Assembly: GCF_001005305.1 (NCBI RefSeq)
Contig: NZ_LBMH01000016.1
Location: 1 to 62,059, forward strand
DNA from: Kordia zhangzhouensis
Lineage (GTDB): Bacteria > Bacteroidota > Bacteroidia > Flavobacteriales > Flavobacteriaceae
DNA: 62,059 nt
Direction: 5' to 3'
Shown: piece by piece, positions 59,804 through 62,059 of the stretch
How positions within the stretch are numbered: the stretch's first letter is position 1
Layout of the letters: each line of letters begins with the position of its first letter
The notes under the pieces: generated by a model
Told to the model about the DNA's origin: nothing
Seen by the model: only the letters and a program-made list of their open reading frames with translations
Databases searched by the model: none
Program-made: the position numbers and the translations under genes

Positions 59804-60232
59804 TTATTGTTCCGCACTTTTTTCGGCAAATCCAAGTATGTAACCGTTATTGTCCTTTAAGTAAAATTCACGCATTCCATACCAAGCCGTTTTCAGTTCG
59901 GTCGGGTTCAAGCCTTTCACCTTAATTTGCTCGTAAAAATCGTCAATTCCGTCAACTTCCATATAAAACGAAACACTGGCCGATAATGGAAGTTCCTTTG
60001 CAAAAACTACATCTCTTTTGAAACTTTCTGTTCTTTGAAACATCATTTCAACATTGTCTTTGTTTACTAAAGCATAGACATATTCTTTATCATCAGCAAA
60101 TGATTGTTCTATTCTGTCCTGTGTTTCGGGAACAGCCATTACAAGAGAAAACCCTAAAAAGGATTGATAAAACTCTACTGTTTTTCTAATGTCCTTGACC
60201 TCAAAGTTTGGCGTTAATTTGTTTACTTTCAT
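59804..60232 (-). CDS. VOC (glyoxalase/bleomycin-resistance) family protein
   Basis: A 142-residue protein with the beta-alpha-beta-beta-beta pattern of the vicinal oxygen chelate fold in two halves: TPNFEVKDIRKTVEFYQSFL, then SVSFYMEVDGIDDFYEQIKV and TAWYGMREFYLKDNNGYILG. Members bind metals or sequester small molecules; the substrate is not deducible. Separated by only 27 bp from the upstream AraC-type regulator gene, it is probably its target in a two-gene module. G+C looks visibly higher than the rest of the window, which suggests a different origin. Confidence 0.87.
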   Translation of the reverse strand: MKVNKLTPNFEVKDIRKTVEFYQSFLGFSLVMAVPETQDRIEQSFADDKEYVYALVNKDNVEMMFQRTESFKRDVVFAKELPLSASVSFYMEVDGIDDFYEQIKVKGLNPTELKTAWYGMREFYLKDNNGYILGFAEKSAEQ

Positions 60233-60259
60233 TTTATTGATTTTAATTATGAAGTAAAT

Positions 60260-61006
60260 TTAAGTCGCTTGAATGGTTGTCAATTGTAAAAATCGGTCGT
60301 TTTTGTTCAAGTGCAGATTTGTTGGTGTCGAACCTGTTATTTGCTTTACCTGCTTGATAAAATGGGCCTGGTCGTAATAATCGTTTTCGGGAAAAAGTTT
60401 GCCGTTTGCAATGTGTTTTAGCGAAGAATGGCATTTTAAGATATTACAGAATGTTTTAAGCGAAAATCCGAAACGACTGTTGAAATACCTGTTGATTTGC
60501 CGACTACTCCAAATAATCCTTTCCGAAAGTTCTTGGACTGAAATATCGCCCTTTCGTTCATAAAGAATCTTAAAAAGTTCAAATTTTCTGCTGTCGATTT
60601 CTTTTAGGTTTTTGAGTCCGTAATGCAGTTTCTCAGTTATAGAATCTGTAAATTTCTCAAAATTGTAAAGGTCCAAACTTTGGAAGTCCAAAATCGTTAA
60701 TGGCAGTTCTGTTTTTGTGTTTTTGAGTTCTTTGATTGACTGTTTAAAAACATACTCGGAAGAAATCAGTTTGAAGCGAACCCCAATCAGTTTGGTATTT
60801 TTAGATATGGAAATTTGGATTTGTTCTGTCCAAACTCCTGTCAGCGAAACTTTAGTAATTTGTCCATTTTTGATTTCAAAAATCAAGTCGAAAAATCCGT
60901 CTGGAAGTATTTCATAGTTGCATTCCTTTTCGCAAGTTTCAAACTCCCAAAAGCTTTTTATGAAGTTGGAAATAAATCCTTTGGTATGTTTTTCTTGGTA
61001 GTTCAC
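60260..61006 (-). CDS. AraC-type transcriptional regulator
   Basis: A 248-residue regulator: an N-terminal effector domain of the DUF6597 kind (FWEFETCEKECNYEILPDGF, LIFEIKNGQITKVSLTGVWT) and a C-terminal HTH region (SVQELSERIIWSSRQINRYF; DYYDQAHFIKQVKQITGSTP). It precedes the VOC gene by 27 bp and may control it. Start ATG 61006 follows typical family N-termini (Y-x-E/K-H...). Confidence 0.87.
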   Translation of the reverse strand: MNYQEKHTKGFISNFIKSFWEFETCEKECNYEILPDGFFDLIFEIKNGQITKVSLTGVWTEQIQISISKNTKLIGVRFKLISSEYVFKQSIKELKNTKTELPLTILDFQSLDLYNFEKFTDSITEKLHYGLKNLKEIDSRKFELFKILYERKGDISVQELSERIIWSSRQINRYFNSRFGFSLKTFCNILKCHSSLKHIANGKLFPENDYYDQAHFIKQVKQITGSTPTNLHLNKNDRFLQLTTIQAT

Positions 61007-61022
61007 TTGGTTTGTTCAAATG

Positions 61023-61160
61023 GCACACAACGGTCTCGTATAACCGTCAGTTGCGGGATTAAAGTTAATGATTTTCGGTTAAGCACTGGTGTTAGCAATT
61101 CCGAGTGTATTCGGGCGTATTCGAATCCGCCGTAATTGCGGTTATATAGTTTTAGCCACA
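61023..61160. repeat. Array dyad element 13 (subfamily with element 11)
   Basis: GGCACACAACGGTCTCGTATAA at the left and GGTTATATAGTTTTAGCC at the right; the interior has the 51-bp block shared with element 11 plus an extra stretch with TTCGGGCGTATTCGAATCC. Arms TATAACCG / CGGTTATA. Confidence 0.8.
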
Positions 61161-61167
61161 GGATTTT

Positions 61168-61944
61168 TTAATTCTCTTGTAATTTTCTTATTTGTTTTAA
61201 AAGTATTTTTTTAGGTGTTAATGGAACAAACGAAATCATAATTTTTTGTGATAAAGTCAGTCCTGAAATCACATCTAATTTTCCTTTTAGCATAGCTTCA
61301 TACCCTTCTTTAGCAACTTTGTATGGAGAAACAGCATTTTTAAACAATTCAGAATTTTCCATTCCTGCTGTTTTTCCAAAACCTGTATCTGTAACTCCTG
61401 GCATTAAATTAGTAATTGTAACATTTGAATCGTGTAACTCTTCTGCGATTGCATTACTCAAAAATTGAACATAGGATTTAGTCGCATAATAGACTGCTTG
61501 TAATGGCCCTGGCATATATGAAGCTGTTGAACTGGTATTTAAAATCCTACCACTATTTCGTTCAACCATTTCAGGTAGAAATAAATGCATAAGTTCAGTT
61601 ACAGCAATCATATTAAGATTAATCATTTGGATTTGTCTTTCCCAAGGTAATTCGTGGAATTTACCTCTAAGTCCAAATCCAGCATTATTGAGTAGGTAAT
61701 CAATTTGTGTACCTTTATTTTTTATTTCGTCATACAATTCTTTTGCACTTTCAGGTCGGCTTAAATCTTTTGAAATAATAGTAATCTCAATATTGTATTT
61801 TTGTTCAAGTTCGTTTTTTAATTCAATTAAGTTCGATTCTGTTCTCGCTACTAAAATGGAATTTCCTCCATATTCTGAATGAATTCTGGCAAGTTCTTTT
61901 CCTATTCCACTACTTGCTCCTGTTATTAATGCTGTTTTACTCAT
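61168..61944 (-). CDS. Short-chain dehydrogenase/reductase
   Basis: A 258-residue NAD(P)-dependent oxidoreductase of the classical SDR type: cofactor motif TGASSGIG (8-15), NNAG (about 89-92), catalytic Ser in LNTSSTASYM and the YYATK (Y-x-x-x-K) motif about 13 residues on. Substrate unknown. It lies between elements 13 and 14 as a single-gene module at the right edge of the visible array. Confidence 0.93.
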   Translation of the reverse strand: MSKTALITGASSGIGKELARIHSEYGGNSILVARTESNLIELKNELEQKYNIEITIISKDLSRPESAKELYDEIKNKGTQIDYLLNNAGFGLRGKFHELPWERQIQMINLNMIAVTELMHLFLPEMVERNSGRILNTSSTASYMPGPLQAVYYATKSYVQFLSNAIAEELHDSNVTITNLMPGVTDTGFGKTAGMENSELFKNAVSPYKVAKEGYEAMLKGKLDVISGLTLSQKIMISFVPLTPKKILLKQIRKLQEN

Positions 61945-61962
61945 TTTTTTGTTTTTCTTGTG

Positions 61963-62059
61963 GCTAACGGTCTCGGCTATGAGTAGTTGCGTGGGTTAGT
62001 ACTTATCTTTGCAAGTACACACCAAGCTGAAAATCCGCGAGGATTTTCAGAAGTAGCAG
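61963..62059. repeat. Array dyad element 14, truncated by the window edge (subfamily with element 1)
   Basis: Begins GCTAACGGTCTCGGCTATGA and continues GTAGTTGCGTGGGTTAGTACTTA ... GGATTTTCAGAAGTAGCAG, close to element 1 over about 85 bp. Its right arm lies beyond 62059, so the array continues rightward. Confidence 0.8.

Noticed and set aside
49541-62059. Classical integron attC sites
   Set aside because: I looked for RYYYAAC and GTTRRRY boxes with the expected spacing; the ends (AACGG / AACGTT) resemble but do not fit them consistently, so I call the elements attC-like in organisation only.
49541-62059. CRISPR array or insertion sequences as the source of the repeats
   Set aside because: The repeats are spaced by whole genes, differ in sequence between subfamilies, and no transposase or cas gene is present.
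1-62059. tRNA, rRNA or known riboswitch
   Set aside because: I scanned the larger intergenic gaps by eye for tRNA-like cloverleaf ends and conserved riboswitch cores and found none that I could defend.

Overview
The window is about 62 kb of low-G+C chromosome from a marine-type member of the Bacteroidetes, most likely family Flavobacteriaceae. A Kordia-like organism is my guess from gene content, not a demonstrated identity. The evidence is: type IX secretion C-terminal sorting domains (37068-39494, 49667-50560); flavobacterial-style signal peptides ending in AQ; promoters of the TTTG / TAnnTTTG type; the era-X-der and M23-peptidase/alaS blocks; and leader peptides resembling Bacteroidetes class I lanthipeptide precursors. 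I saw no rRNA, tRNA, CRISPR array or transposase.

Layout. (1) 1-3491: DUF1328 tail, a secreted protein, two MscS-type channels and CorA. (2) 3502-13513: a decayed FAD-oxidoreductase fragment, DUF4345, a methyltransferase, and envelope proteins (TPR, duplicated-domain lipoprotein, MORN), then membrane proteins and a POT-family transporter. (3) 13619-16185: a TPR histidine kinase and NarL-type response regulator. A 20-nt dyad lies upstream of the kinase and recurs before two genes of block 2. (4) 16266-24106: a sulfur/respiration block: a YeeE/YedE pair, cydAB, rhodanese, a persulfide-dioxygenase-like MBL-rhodanese fusion, a TauE/SafE exporter and a Crp/Fnr regulator. Six copies of a GTAAC-N4-GTTAC operator each lie 21-23 bp upstream of a TAnnTTTG-like box, one per transcription unit, including the regulator's own. 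This looks like a complete local regulon. (5) 24381-28639: carbonic anhydrase, Usp, SulP, a small protein and TetR. (6) 28830-46990: housekeeping and envelope genes (era, der, choice-of-anchor I, TonB-type barrel, lectin/T9SS, TPM/LemA, M23, alaS, GSCFA). (7) 47106-47639: two short RiPP-like precursor genes.

(8) 47700-62059: about 20 small, mostly unrelated genes, all on the minus strand. They are separated singly or in pairs by 40-140 bp imperfect dyad elements that fall into sequence subfamilies. Gene stop codons often sit inside an element arm. Nearly all arm mismatches would become G-T pairs on the plus strand, which is the template strand of these genes, rather than on the transcript-sense strand. 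This organisation resembles an integron-type gene-cassette array, but the elements do not match the attC consensus and no integrase is visible. The array runs off the right edge of the window. With the GTAAC regulon, it is the most interesting part of the sequence.
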